DNA of 64,000 nucleotides from assembly GCF_000025985.1 (NCBI RefSeq), contig NC_003228.3, positions 2,232,001 through 2,296,000 on the forward strand, in the 5' to 3' direction. The notes under the pieces were generated by a model that worked only from the letters and a program-made list of their open reading frames with translations, did not search any database and was not told where the DNA came from. How positions within the stretch are numbered: position 1 is the first letter of the stretch; each line of letters starts with the position of its first letter. Below are positions 40,761 to 48,616 of this stretch, piece by piece. Position numbers and translations under genes: made by a program. The stretch comes from Bacteroides fragilis NCTC 9343 (lineage in GTDB: Bacteria > Bacteroidota > Bacteroidia > Bacteroidales > Bacteroidaceae).

Positions 40761-43322
40761 TCAAAATACCACTTGAATCATAAACCGGATACCTTGCTTG
40801 TTGATTCCGGGGTGATTCAGATAGGTCAGACGGCGTACGTATTCAATATGTAACAATTTAAAGATGTTGTAGATACCTACACTGGCTTCCAGATAGGGTA
40901 CTTTCGGGTCCATTACATAACTGGTGTAACTACCGTCCCGTTGCGGAAAATCGAACAGTTCCGGATTATTGCTCTTAAACGGGTTATTCTTTTCGGTCAG
41001 GTTACCATACAGGGCACGGAAACGGAACACTTCTCTCCACTTCAATTTTTTGATTAGTGGAATACGATTGAAAAGTTTGCCATTCATGTCATATGTCAGT
41101 GCCAACGATGCATAGCGGTCGTTGAGGAACTCCATATTGTTGATCAGGTTGAAAGTTTCTTTTTGGGTAATATATGAAAGGTTGGCAGCCGGCAGAATGA
41201 GTAACGGGAATGGAACGGTATTCCATTGCGCCCCACCTTTCAGGGTGACGTCTACTTTGCCCCAAGACGAAAGCCAGAAGCGCTTCCAGATACTTGCTTC
41301 CGTCAAATTGAAATTATACTCTCCTCCCAATACACCTTTGAATCCGGTGGTGTGAGAAAGGGTGAAGATGGGAGCATCCAGCGACACCGGACGCCGACGC
41401 TGTTTCGTGTTTACAAAAGTCTCACCCGGAGCATAACGCAAGGTCAGTCCCAATTCGGCGGTGGTAATGTCCGGAACAATTGTTTTGGCAGCATCGTTAC
41501 GGATGTATTGAAGTTTACCGGCCGGAGTGTCTTTCCGGTGTCGTGCCATAGCTGCGACCGAGAAGCCTGAAAGAGTTTCCATTTCATATCTCAATGTAGC
41601 ATCCCGTACGTACGACATCTGGTCGACAGTAGTGGTTTTCCAGGCCACGAATACGTTATCCTTATCCGTGTCGAGAAATTTATCCATCGGTGACATGACA
41701 TCATAACGGTAAGAAGCGGAGATATAGTGTTTCGGGAACTCCCAGGGGAAGAATTCACATTTACGGAAAGAGTAGGTTACATTGCCCTCATATTTCCATT
41801 TTTTGTCTTTAAGTCCGTAGGCTCCATATCCATTAAAGAACCAATGAGGATTCAGTTTGGCTGTAGTCATACCACTGAGGCGGAATCGGGTGCCGTCCAC
41901 ATAGTTACTCGATATCATGGTATTGATCGGACCGAAATCGAATTTGCTCGGATGTTTTTTGGTTCCGGTTTCCACATAATTTTCTATCAATGCTTTTGCG
42001 CCGAATATGACATATTTGAATCCGGGAATTTGCTCCAGCCGGTTCATGAAAAGATCCATGCTACTCTCGGTTTTTGTTAACGGTACTTGGCGCACTCCGG
42101 CCCAGTATTCGTCACTTTTGGTGAGCATGTCCGCTTCTTTGATAACATTGCCTTTTAGTCGGAAGAGTCGTGGCTCGATGGGTTCGAAGACATAGTTGCT
42201 ATATTTCGTAGTCCGCTTTACCTGAATCCCCTGGATAGCTTTCATTACTAAAAGATCTACGGTCATATCATCATCAGTCAGTACCCAGTTGCCATTGGGG
42301 AGTTGTTCGTACTGCTGCACGACATCCAGATTCTCCACAAAGTTTACCCCTGTTTTTTTAGGCAAATTCATGGTGCACTTTTTTACAGCGTAGGTTGAAT
42401 CATCCAGCACATACAGGTGTCCGGTGAATCCGAAGTCCTGAGGGTTCTGTGGAACAAACGTGAGGTGTACACATTTGTTTTTGTCTACCATCACGGTATC
42501 CATCAGGTAGAACTTATAGAAAGAGATGGCCCCGCTTCCGATGGGACTTACAAAACGGCGTTGCAACAGACGGATATCATCATCGTAGATATTGATATCG
42601 GCAAATACATCGTTAAGGATAGTACCCAACATATCACCGGTAGAGAAGAATTCCTCTACACCATTTGAGTTCATACCTTCGATGATGGTCTTTTTACTTT
42701 CCGGATCTTTTCTGTAGATGGTTTTTGAAGATGTTTCCTGTACGGAGATGGGCAAAATCAGTTTGTTAGTCTCGGGCGAAACCTCGACCTGGTCTTTTAG
42801 GAAAGAAAACTTTTTATAGATCCCTTTCTCAAGACTCTCGGGTGTCACGTCATTGAGTGACATCTTCATTTTCTGATATTTGCTGTATTGGTAATAGTCA
42901 TTGGTTTCCAGCTTCTGAGCTTTTTTATGGTCGATTACCTTCCGCATAAACTCTACTGCCGGATTGTTTTTTCGGGAATATTTCTCCTTTTTAGGTTTTA
43001 CAACCACCTCTTCCAGCATTACATCATCCGGTGAGAGTACTACATTGAGTTCTTTGGCACCCGCCGGAATCTTCACTTTCTTGGTGATATATCCCACCGC
43101 AGAAAAGGTCAGCTCATTCCAGCCTTTGCGGGTTTCCACCTTATATTCTCCGTTAGCGTTGGATATGCCACCTACTCCTTTCCCTTCATAGAAAACGGAA
43201 ATGTACATTAATGGTTCATGTGAAATAGAATCGGTGATTACTCCCTTTAACTGTGCGAAAGCCTGTGGCGCAGAGAGTAGAAGGAAGATTACTAATAATA
43301 GTTTAGAATATTGTTGTTTCAT
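40761..43322 (-). CDS. DUF5686 and carboxypeptidase-regulatory-like domain protein, outer membrane
   Basis: An 853-residue protein starting at the ATG at 43322 (MKQQYSKLLL), with signal peptide ending ...PQAFAQ. Residues about 25-110 form a CarboxypepD_reg-like beta-sandwich (LKGVITDSISHEPLMYISVF, GGISNANGEYKVET). The rest is the DUF5686 domain, beta-rich and ending in an aromatic residue (RFMIQVVF), consistent with an outer membrane barrel. Function unknown; the family is common in Bacteroidetes. Read in the same direction as the GH2 gene, 35 bp upstream. Confidence 0.85.
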   Translation of the reverse strand: MKQQYSKLLLVIFLLLSAPQAFAQLKGVITDSISHEPLMYISVFYEGKGVGGISNANGEYKVETRKGWNELTFSAVGYITKKVKIPAGAKELNVVLSPDDVMLEEVVVKPKKEKYSRKNNPAVEFMRKVIDHKKAQKLETNDYYQYSKYQKMKMSLNDVTPESLEKGIYKKFSFLKDQVEVSPETNKLILPISVQETSSKTIYRKDPESKKTIIEGMNSNGVEEFFSTGDMLGTILNDVFADINIYDDDIRLLQRRFVSPIGSGAISFYKFYLMDTVMVDKNKCVHLTFVPQNPQDFGFTGHLYVLDDSTYAVKKCTMNLPKKTGVNFVENLDVVQQYEQLPNGNWVLTDDDMTVDLLVMKAIQGIQVKRTTKYSNYVFEPIEPRLFRLKGNVIKEADMLTKSDEYWAGVRQVPLTKTESSMDLFMNRLEQIPGFKYVIFGAKALIENYVETGTKKHPSKFDFGPINTMISSNYVDGTRFRLSGMTTAKLNPHWFFNGYGAYGLKDKKWKYEGNVTYSFRKCEFFPWEFPKHYISASYRYDVMSPMDKFLDTDKDNVFVAWKTTTVDQMSYVRDATLRYEMETLSGFSVAAMARHRKDTPAGKLQYIRNDAAKTIVPDITTAELGLTLRYAPGETFVNTKQRRRPVSLDAPIFTLSHTTGFKGVLGGEYNFNLTEASIWKRFWLSSWGKVDVTLKGGAQWNTVPFPLLILPAANLSYITQKETFNLINNMEFLNDRYASLALTYDMNGKLFNRIPLIKKLKWREVFRFRALYGNLTEKNNPFKSNNPELFDFPQRDGSYTSYVMDPKVPYLEASVGIYNIFKLLHIEYVRRLTYLNHPGINKQGIRFMIQVVF

Positions 43323-43348
43323 ACACACTTCATCTCATCGTGAGACTG

Positions 43349-43356
43349 CAAAGGTA
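43349..43356 (-). promoter_or_regulatory. -7 box of the DUF5686 gene
   Basis: TACCTTTG on the minus strand, 26 bases before the ATG at 43322; a weak TTTC is 17 bases upstream. Confidence 0.5.
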
Positions 43357-43435
43357 ATAAATTCCTTTTGATTGAAAGGACTATATAACCTTTTTTGTGT
43401 ATCTTTTGACTCCTGTAAGGAGGGGGAATATGGTA

Positions 43436-44521
43436 TTATTCCCCCAATAATATTTGTACAATTCGCTCTGCGGTTCGTCCGTCCCAACGTTCGGGTAAAG
43501 TTCCTTGTTTCCACTCTCCGTTCATCAGTTTGTCCATACAGGCTCCCAATGCGGCCGGGTCTTCACCGACCAGTTCATTAGTGCCTGTTCGCCAGGTCTC
43601 CGGATGTTCGGCAAACGTATTGAGCGTGATGCAGGGAATTCCCAGGAAAGTGGCTTCTTCGGCTACATTGCCCGAGTCAGTCACGATGGCTTTTGCCTGA
43701 TTCATCAGATAACCGAAAGAGAGATAACTCTGTGTAGGCATGATGTGCAGGTTGGGAGCGGTGATCCCCAATGCTTTGATTGCGTCGCGTACATAAGTAT
43801 GCAGCGGTGCGACAATGGGCATGCCATTTGCTTTTTTAAGCAATGTTTCCATCAATTCCTGTAAGTTCTCCTTATTGTTTAACAGTACGTGACGATTGAG
43901 GGTCAGCAGAATGTATTCATGTTCTTTCAGCCCCAGCACAGAGAACCATACCGGTTTTATCAGGCGATTGCGATTATAACGTATCGTATCGATCAGGATA
44001 TTCCCTACATAATAGACTGTTTCGTTTTCCGTACCTGTCTGGTTTAGGTTACGGTTGGCTACCATGCCGGCTGTGAAGAGGTAGTCGGACAAGCCATCTG
44101 TAATCATACGGTTGATCTCTTTGGGCATAGACATGTCGAATGAACGGGTACCGGCTACGAGATGTGCTACTTTTATGTTTTGTTTCTTGGCTACGATGGC
44201 ACAACTCATGGTTGCTGTGAGGTCATCGACCACCAGGACTACATGCGTAGGGTTTTCTGTCAATTCACGTTCGAAAGCGATCATGATTCCCGCAGTCAGT
44301 TCTGTCGGGTTATTGCCGTTTACTCCCAAATAGGCATCGGGAGCTTTCATGTGCAGATCTGCAAATAAGGAGGCGTCCAAACTGTTATCATTCTCTACTC
44401 CCGTGTATACCAGGCGATAAGAAATACGTTTACCCTGTGCCTTTGCGGCATCGATAGCCCGGGTGATAGGGGCGATTTTCATAAAATTAGGGCGAGCCCC
44501 GGCAACAATCGTTATCTTCAT
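43436..44521 (-). CDS. wecB: UDP-N-acetylglucosamine 2-epimerase (non-hydrolysing)
   Basis: From the ATG at 44521 (MKITIVAGARPNFMKIAPI) the protein has 361 residues; a longer frame to 44707 would overlap the divergent TRIC gene and lacks family similarity. GARPNFMK, LVAGTRSFDMSMPKEINR (in place of the usual HVEAGLR...PEE motif), TLNRHVLL and VTDSGNVAEEATFLGIPCITL follow the epimerase family order. The third motif departs from the common H-x-E-A-G form, so catalytic type may differ. It would make UDP-ManNAc for surface polysaccharides. It stands outside any polysaccharide cluster. Confidence 0.85.
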   Translation of the reverse strand: MKITIVAGARPNFMKIAPITRAIDAAKAQGKRISYRLVYTGVENDNSLDASLFADLHMKAPDAYLGVNGNNPTELTAGIMIAFERELTENPTHVVLVVDDLTATMSCAIVAKKQNIKVAHLVAGTRSFDMSMPKEINRMITDGLSDYLFTAGMVANRNLNQTGTENETVYYVGNILIDTIRYNRNRLIKPVWFSVLGLKEHEYILLTLNRHVLLNNKENLQELMETLLKKANGMPIVAPLHTYVRDAIKALGITAPNLHIMPTQSYLSFGYLMNQAKAIVTDSGNVAEEATFLGIPCITLNTFAEHPETWRTGTNELVGEDPAALGACMDKLMNGEWKQGTLPERWDGRTAERIVQILLGE

Positions 44522-44548
44522 CTTTGTATTCTTACAATTTTCAAGGAA

Positions 44549-44556
44549 CAAATTTA
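44549..44556 (-). promoter_or_regulatory. -7 box of the wecB-like gene
   Basis: TAAATTTG on the minus strand, 27 bases before the start at 44521, which also supports that start. Confidence 0.45.
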
Positions 44557-44605
44557 CACTTTCTTGCGGAATTATTTGTTTCTTTGCACACAAAAAACTT
44601 AATAT

Positions 44606-45232
44606 ATGCCAACTATCTTTCAGATTCCGACTTTTATCCAGATTCTGGAGTTTATCGGAACATTCGCTTTTGCCATTAGTGGTATTCGTCTTGCATCTGC
44701 CAAACAATTCGATTGGTTTGGCGCTTATGTAGCCGGTGTGGCTGTAGCCATTGGCGGTGGTACCATACGTGATGTTTTATTGGATGTCACTCCATTCTGG
44801 ATGACGAATCCTATTTATTTAATTTGCTCGGCGCTGGCCCTGCTGTGGGTTATCTTTTTTCGGAAGCATTTGATCCACATGCACAATACGTTTTTTATTT
44901 TCGATAGCATTGGTCTTGCGTTGTTTACAGTAGTTGGTATCAGCAAGACGATCGATTTGGGATATGCCTTTTGGGTAGCCATTATTATGGGAACCATGAC
45001 CGGTGCGGCTGGTGGAGTTATCCGTGATGTATTTATCAACGAGATTCCGTTGATCTTTCGTAAGGAGATTTATGCCATGGCATGTGTTATCGGTGGAGTC
45101 ATTTATTGGGGGCTCGATCGTTTTGGGGTAGATGCCGCCTTGACGCAGGTCATTAGTGGCTGCTGCATTTTTGTAGTACGCGCTTTGGCTGTAAAATACC
45201 AAATTTGCCTGCCTATCTTGAAGGGGGAATAA
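44606..45232 (+). CDS. TRIC-family cation channel (UPF0126/YicG type)
   Basis: A 208-residue membrane protein with seven hydrophobic segments in two repeated halves: VAIGGGTIRDVLLD and GTMTGAAGGVIRDVFINEIPLIFRKEIYA are the paired GGxxRD signatures of prokaryotic trimeric intracellular cation channels. It likely forms a trimeric K+/Na+ channel; physiology in bacteria is not settled. Divergent from wecB. Confidence 0.92.
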   Translation: MPTIFQIPTFIQILEFIGTFAFAISGIRLASAKQFDWFGAYVAGVAVAIGGGTIRDVLLDVTPFWMTNPIYLICSALALLWVIFFRKHLIHMHNTFFIFDSIGLALFTVVGISKTIDLGYAFWVAIIMGTMTGAAGGVIRDVFINEIPLIFRKEIYAMACVIGGVIYWGLDRFGVDAALTQVISGCCIFVVRALAVKYQICLPILKGE

Positions 45233-45245
45233 AGTCGGTACGACT

Positions 45246-45740
45246 TTATTCCGGCAATATCAAGTCACCTGAAAAACTGATCGATTCACGGTTTTGCATA
45301 TCGACATCTATGCTGGATGAACCGTTGGAATAGATTGTTATCCTGAATTTGAACTGATCTTCGGGACTTTTGGCGGTAAAGTTGATTTTTGCTGCTCCGC
45401 GTTTTCCCATGGACATGGTGTATTGATCGATTGGGGCATTAAACATCAATCCCTGTCCTCCTCCGTAAGGGATAGAGTAAGCGCGTCCGAAGTAAGGTAG
45501 TTGTGAAAAGACAGAATCATTCCGAATTGTTACGGAATAGATTGATGTCAATGGAATCATACGTCCCCTACGCGGGTATGCCGTATTTATGTCGATCCGA
45601 TAGTTTTCCGATTCAATCTTCTCTTTTACAGTCTGTTCCTTCAGCTCTTTCCTTTCTTCCCGGTTTTGAGCCTGAAGTGTGAAGATACCTGTTCCTGCAA
45701 TGAACAATATCAGAAGCATGATACGTCTATTTGTTTTCAT
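45246..45740 (-). CDS. DUF4251 domain protein, secreted
   Basis: A 164-residue protein with signal peptide (LLILFIAGTGIFTLQAQ). The mature domain (YRIDINTAYPRRGRMIPLTSIYSVTI, DSVFSQLPYFGRAYSIPYGGGQGLMF, GDLILPE) matches DUF4251, a Bacteroidetes-specific periplasmic family of unknown role. An adjacent Lys/Glu-rich helix follows the signal peptide. Converges on the TRIC gene. Confidence 0.88.
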   Translation of the reverse strand: MKTNRRIMLLILFIAGTGIFTLQAQNREERKELKEQTVKEKIESENYRIDINTAYPRRGRMIPLTSIYSVTIRNDSVFSQLPYFGRAYSIPYGGGQGLMFNAPIDQYTMSMGKRGAAKINFTAKSPEDQFKFRITIYSNGSSSIDVDMQNRESISFSGDLILPE

Positions 45741-45981
45741 ATCAATGATTATTTAGGAGAATATTTACATAAAGATAACGATCGGAAGAGATAAAATGTA
45801 CAAAGCGTACAAATGATTTAATATTATTTCGTGTTTGTCGGAGCAGATTTCACAAAGAATAAAAGAGAGAGTTTCAAAACTCTTTTTTACTATAGATTGC
45901 ACAGATTTACACAACTCATCTTTATAGATAGTCGGTTGTTTACTTTTGATGTAGTGTAGACCTGTGTATTTTGCAGTGACA

Positions 45982-46015
45982 GGCCTTTGGTGTTCTTTCT
46001 TGTACAGCAAAGGCC
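45982..46015 (-). terminator. Possible hairpin after the M48 protease gene
   Basis: GGCCTTTG (45982-45989) and CAAAGGCC (46008-46015) pair exactly, just downstream of the protease stop. The T-tail is poor. The rest of 45741-46023 holds a second small hairpin (GAGTTTC-AAAACTC region near 45870) and no gene. Confidence 0.45.
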
Positions 46016-46023
46016 ATGCACTA

Positions 46024-46992
46024 TTAGAATTGTTCCAGGATAGCTATTCGCTTTTCGATAGGAGGATGGGTGGCGAATAATCCGCTTAATCCGCTCAGGG
46101 CACTTTTGGCTTGTTTGCCCGGATGCTGAATGAATAACTGTGCCACATCCTCGCGTTCTACAGCTTCTATATCGGGATCTGCGGATATTTTTCTTAGAGC
46201 ACTGGCCAGCGCCAACGGGTTCTTTGTCATTTCTGCTGCACCTGCATCAGCCATATATTCACGTTTTCGTGAGATGGCGAAACGCATCAAAGTGGCGAAG
46301 AAATAACCGATGGCAGCTACAATCATTGCCAAAACCAGAATAAGTATGGCTCCATTATTCTTATCATTTCTACTGCGTGTCCACGAAGAGTAATAGACGG
46401 AACGCAATGCTATTTGTGCCAGCATAGAGAAGATACCGACAAATACAATCGAGATAATCAATAACCGGACATCATGATTGCGGATATGTGTCAGTTCATG
46501 TGCGATGACTCCTTCGAGTTCTTCATCGTTAAGCTTTTCAATGATACCTTTGGATAGGGTAACTGTATAGGTCTGTTCATTGATTCCACTGGCGTATGCG
46601 TTTAGTGAATCATCATCGATAATGTTGATTTTGGGCATTTTCATACCTTGCGACATACAGAGATTCTCTACCAAATTGTAGATACGTTTATTCTCTTTAC
46701 GTTCAAGCGGACGCGCGCCTGTGGCAGCTTTGATAATACTGGAATTGGTAAAGTAAGCTATGATAAACCAAACCAGAACACCTCCTATAATATAAGGAAT
46801 CAGGTTGATAAACATTTGATTGGTCATTGCCAGTGTATTGTACTGCCCATAATCGTCTTCCACGGTAAAAGTGATAAGCAGATAGCAGAACAGGTAAGTC
46901 AATACCGCCACCAGGCATGGAAAGAGAATGAGTAAGATACCGGAACGGAGATTGTTCCGGCTCTGTTGTGTCTGTATTCCGACGTATTGCAT
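46024..46992 (-). CDS. M48 family zinc metalloprotease (HtpX-like)
   Basis: A 322-residue membrane protease: two N-terminal membrane helices (LLILFPCLVAVLTYLFCYLLITF; LIPYIIGGVLVWFIIAYF), catalytic VIAHELTHIRNHD (HExxH), two further helices, and the third zinc ligand Glu in SRKREYMADAGAAEMT. It resembles HtpX, which degrades misfolded membrane proteins. It lies 21 bp after the LemA gene, a frequent LemA-M48 pairing in bacteria. Confidence 0.92.
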   Translation of the reverse strand: MQYVGIQTQQSRNNLRSGILLILFPCLVAVLTYLFCYLLITFTVEDDYGQYNTLAMTNQMFINLIPYIIGGVLVWFIIAYFTNSSIIKAATGARPLERKENKRIYNLVENLCMSQGMKMPKINIIDDDSLNAYASGINEQTYTVTLSKGIIEKLNDEELEGVIAHELTHIRNHDVRLLIISIVFVGIFSMLAQIALRSVYYSSWTRSRNDKNNGAILILVLAMIVAAIGYFFATLMRFAISRKREYMADAGAAEMTKNPLALASALRKISADPDIEAVEREDVAQLFIQHPGKQAKSALSGLSGLFATHPPIEKRIAILEQF

Positions 46993-47013
46993 GTGTCTTT
47001 ACTTTCCTGAGGA

Positions 47014-47574
47014 TTAAAATTTTATTTTCGGAGCCTCTTCTAAATTGGCACGTTGTTCTGTGCCCAAGTCGAACATCATTTCTTTATGAAAGCCAAACAT
47101 GTTGGCAATCAGGTTAGAAGGGAATGTCTGTACAGCATTGTTCAGTTCCTTTGTGGCCGAATTAAAGTAGCGGCGTACGGCAGCCAGCTTATTTTCTACG
47201 TCCGAAATCTCTTCCTGTAGCTGAAGGAAGTTTTGGTTGGCCTTCAGGTCCGGATAAGCTTCCAATGTAATCTTCAATCCTGCGAGGGCGGAACTAAGTT
47301 GATTTTCAGCTGTAATTTTTTCATCGATTGTCCGGGCACTGACAGCTCCGTTGCGGGCTTGGATGACGCGCTCAAGTGTTTCTTTTTCGTGAGCTGCATA
47401 TCCTTTTACTGTATCTACCAATTGTGGAATAAGGTCGTGACGCTGCTTCAGTTGTACATCAATGTCGGCAAATGCGTTTTCGCGATTATTTCTCAATTTT
47501 ACCAATGAGTTATACATGGAAGCAATGATAATGGCGAGGATGATTATAATCCCCAGGATGATCAGTAAGTTCAT
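47014..47574 (-). CDS. LemA family protein
   Basis: A 186-residue protein with one N-terminal membrane helix (LLIILGIIIILAIIIASMY) and a cytosol- or periplasm-facing four-helix domain: NRENAFADIDVQLKQRHDLIPQLVDTVKGYA is the LemA signature, and ARRYFNSATKELNNAVQTFP and FPSNLIANMFGF complete it. Role unknown; linkage with the M48 protease is conserved in many bacteria. Own promoter upstream. Confidence 0.93.
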   Translation of the reverse strand: MNLLIILGIIIILAIIIASMYNSLVKLRNNRENAFADIDVQLKQRHDLIPQLVDTVKGYAAHEKETLERVIQARNGAVSARTIDEKITAENQLSSALAGLKITLEAYPDLKANQNFLQLQEEISDVENKLAAVRRYFNSATKELNNAVQTFPSNLIANMFGFHKEMMFDLGTEQRANLEEAPKIKF

Positions 47575-47609
47575 AATTCTTTTGATTCTTAACGTTATTA
47601 AACTTGATC

Positions 47610-47641
47610 CAAAGGTATGTGATTCAGTCTCTATTTACAAA
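47610..47641 (-). promoter_or_regulatory. Promoter of lemA-M48 operon
   Basis: On the minus strand TTTG (47641-47638), 20-base spacer, TACCTTTG (47617-47610), 36 bases before the lemA start. Confidence 0.72.
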
Positions 47642-47709
47642 AAGCACATAATAAAAAACATTAATTATCAAACAAACCTATCAAAAGCTGTCTAACTCTT
47701 TAAGAAATA

Positions 47710-47760
47710 ACACCCAAAAACTATCAAATAGCACCCAAAAACTATCATTTGATAGTTTTT
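47710..47760. repeat. Direct and inverted repeats upstream of the ECF sigma gene
   Basis: CACCCAAAAACTATCA occurs twice (47711-47726 and 47732-47747), and the second copy is followed by TTTGATAGTTTTT, its inverse, giving the palindrome AAAAACTATCA-TT-TGATAGTTTTT. It is 100-150 bp before the sigma factor start, a position suitable for regulator binding; no known element recognised. Confidence 0.6.
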
Positions 47761-47864
47761 ACCCCAAAGATTGGTGAAAATTACCCTACTGAAATCTAAA
47801 ATAAGCCTTAAACTTGCAATATCGAGAAAGAAACGAAATATTAACCGCTTAAAAACCGCAACGT

Positions 47865-48368
47865 ATGAAAAGTTTAAGTTTTAGAAAAGATTTAATAGGA
47901 GTGCAAGAAGAGTTGCTCCGCTTCGCTTATAAATTGACTGCTAATCGCGAAGAAGCAAATGACCTGTTACAAGAGACCTCATTAAAAGCATTAGATAATG
48001 AAGATAAATTTATGCCAGACACTAATTTTAAGGGCTGGATGTATACTATCATGCGCAACATCTTTATTAATAATTACCGTAAAATTGTGCGTGATCAAAC
48101 TTATGTAGACCAAACCGATAATCTTTTCCATCTGAATCTTCCGCAGGACTCCGGTTTTGAAAGTACCGAAGGAGCCTATGACCTGAAAGAAATGCACCGT
48201 GTAGTAAATGCGTTGCCCAAAGAATATAAAGTTCCATTTTCAATGCATGTTTCCGGATTTAAATACCGTGAAATAGCCGAAAAATTAGAATTGCCACTCG
48301 GCACTGTCAAGAGCCGTATCTTTTTTACCCGTCAGAGATTGCAACAGGAACTGAAGGACTTTGTTTGA
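47865..48368 (+). CDS. ECF-type RNA polymerase sigma factor
   Basis: A 167-residue sigma-70 factor with only regions 2 and 4. Region 2: LLRFAYKLTANREEANDLLQETSLKAL and NFKGWMYTIMRNIFINNYRK; region 4: VNALPKEYKVPFSMHVSGFKYREIAEKLELPLGTVKSRIFFTRQRL. The sequence is of a strongly conserved Bacteroides type. No anti-sigma gene adjoins it, so regulation is not through a neighbouring FecR-like partner. Confidence 0.93.
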   Translation: MKSLSFRKDLIGVQEELLRFAYKLTANREEANDLLQETSLKALDNEDKFMPDTNFKGWMYTIMRNIFINNYRKIVRDQTYVDQTDNLFHLNLPQDSGFESTEGAYDLKEMHRVVNALPKEYKVPFSMHVSGFKYREIAEKLELPLGTVKSRIFFTRQRLQQELKDFV

Positions 48369-48435
48369 TTAGGTATTTTTCATTAATAAAAAGATTGATT
48401 TTAGGTAGTGATTTAGTGTAATTTTTTAGTTGTGC

Positions 48436-48482
48436 AAAAGAAGGAGTAAGTGAGGGACCCCCTCCTTGCTCCTTTACTTTTG
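48436..48482 (+). terminator. Probable terminator after the sigma factor gene
   Basis: AAAAG-AGGAG-GAGGG on the left pairs with CCCTC-CTCCT-CTTTT on the right, forming a long interrupted stem ending in CTTTT. Confidence 0.65.
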
Positions 48483-48533
48483 TGACAATATGATATATAA
48501 CATATCTTTTATGGGAACTTTTTGATGGTCTGA

Positions 48534-48566
48534 TTTGTCTTTATGTCAAATATCTCACTATATTTG
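48534..48566 (+). promoter_or_regulatory. Promoter of the decarboxylase/carboxylase gene
   Basis: TTTG at 48534-48537, 21-base spacer, TATATTTG at 48559-48566, 50 bases before the ATG. Confidence 0.65.
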
Positions 48567-48616
48567 TAATATAGCAAGTTAACCTATGAATGTGAAATCA
48601 CTTATAACTTACGGCA

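Noticed and set aside
44522..44707. N-terminal extension of the wecB-like protein
   Set aside because: The extension would overlap the divergent TRIC gene and its promoter; the ATG at 44521 begins the recognised epimerase fold.
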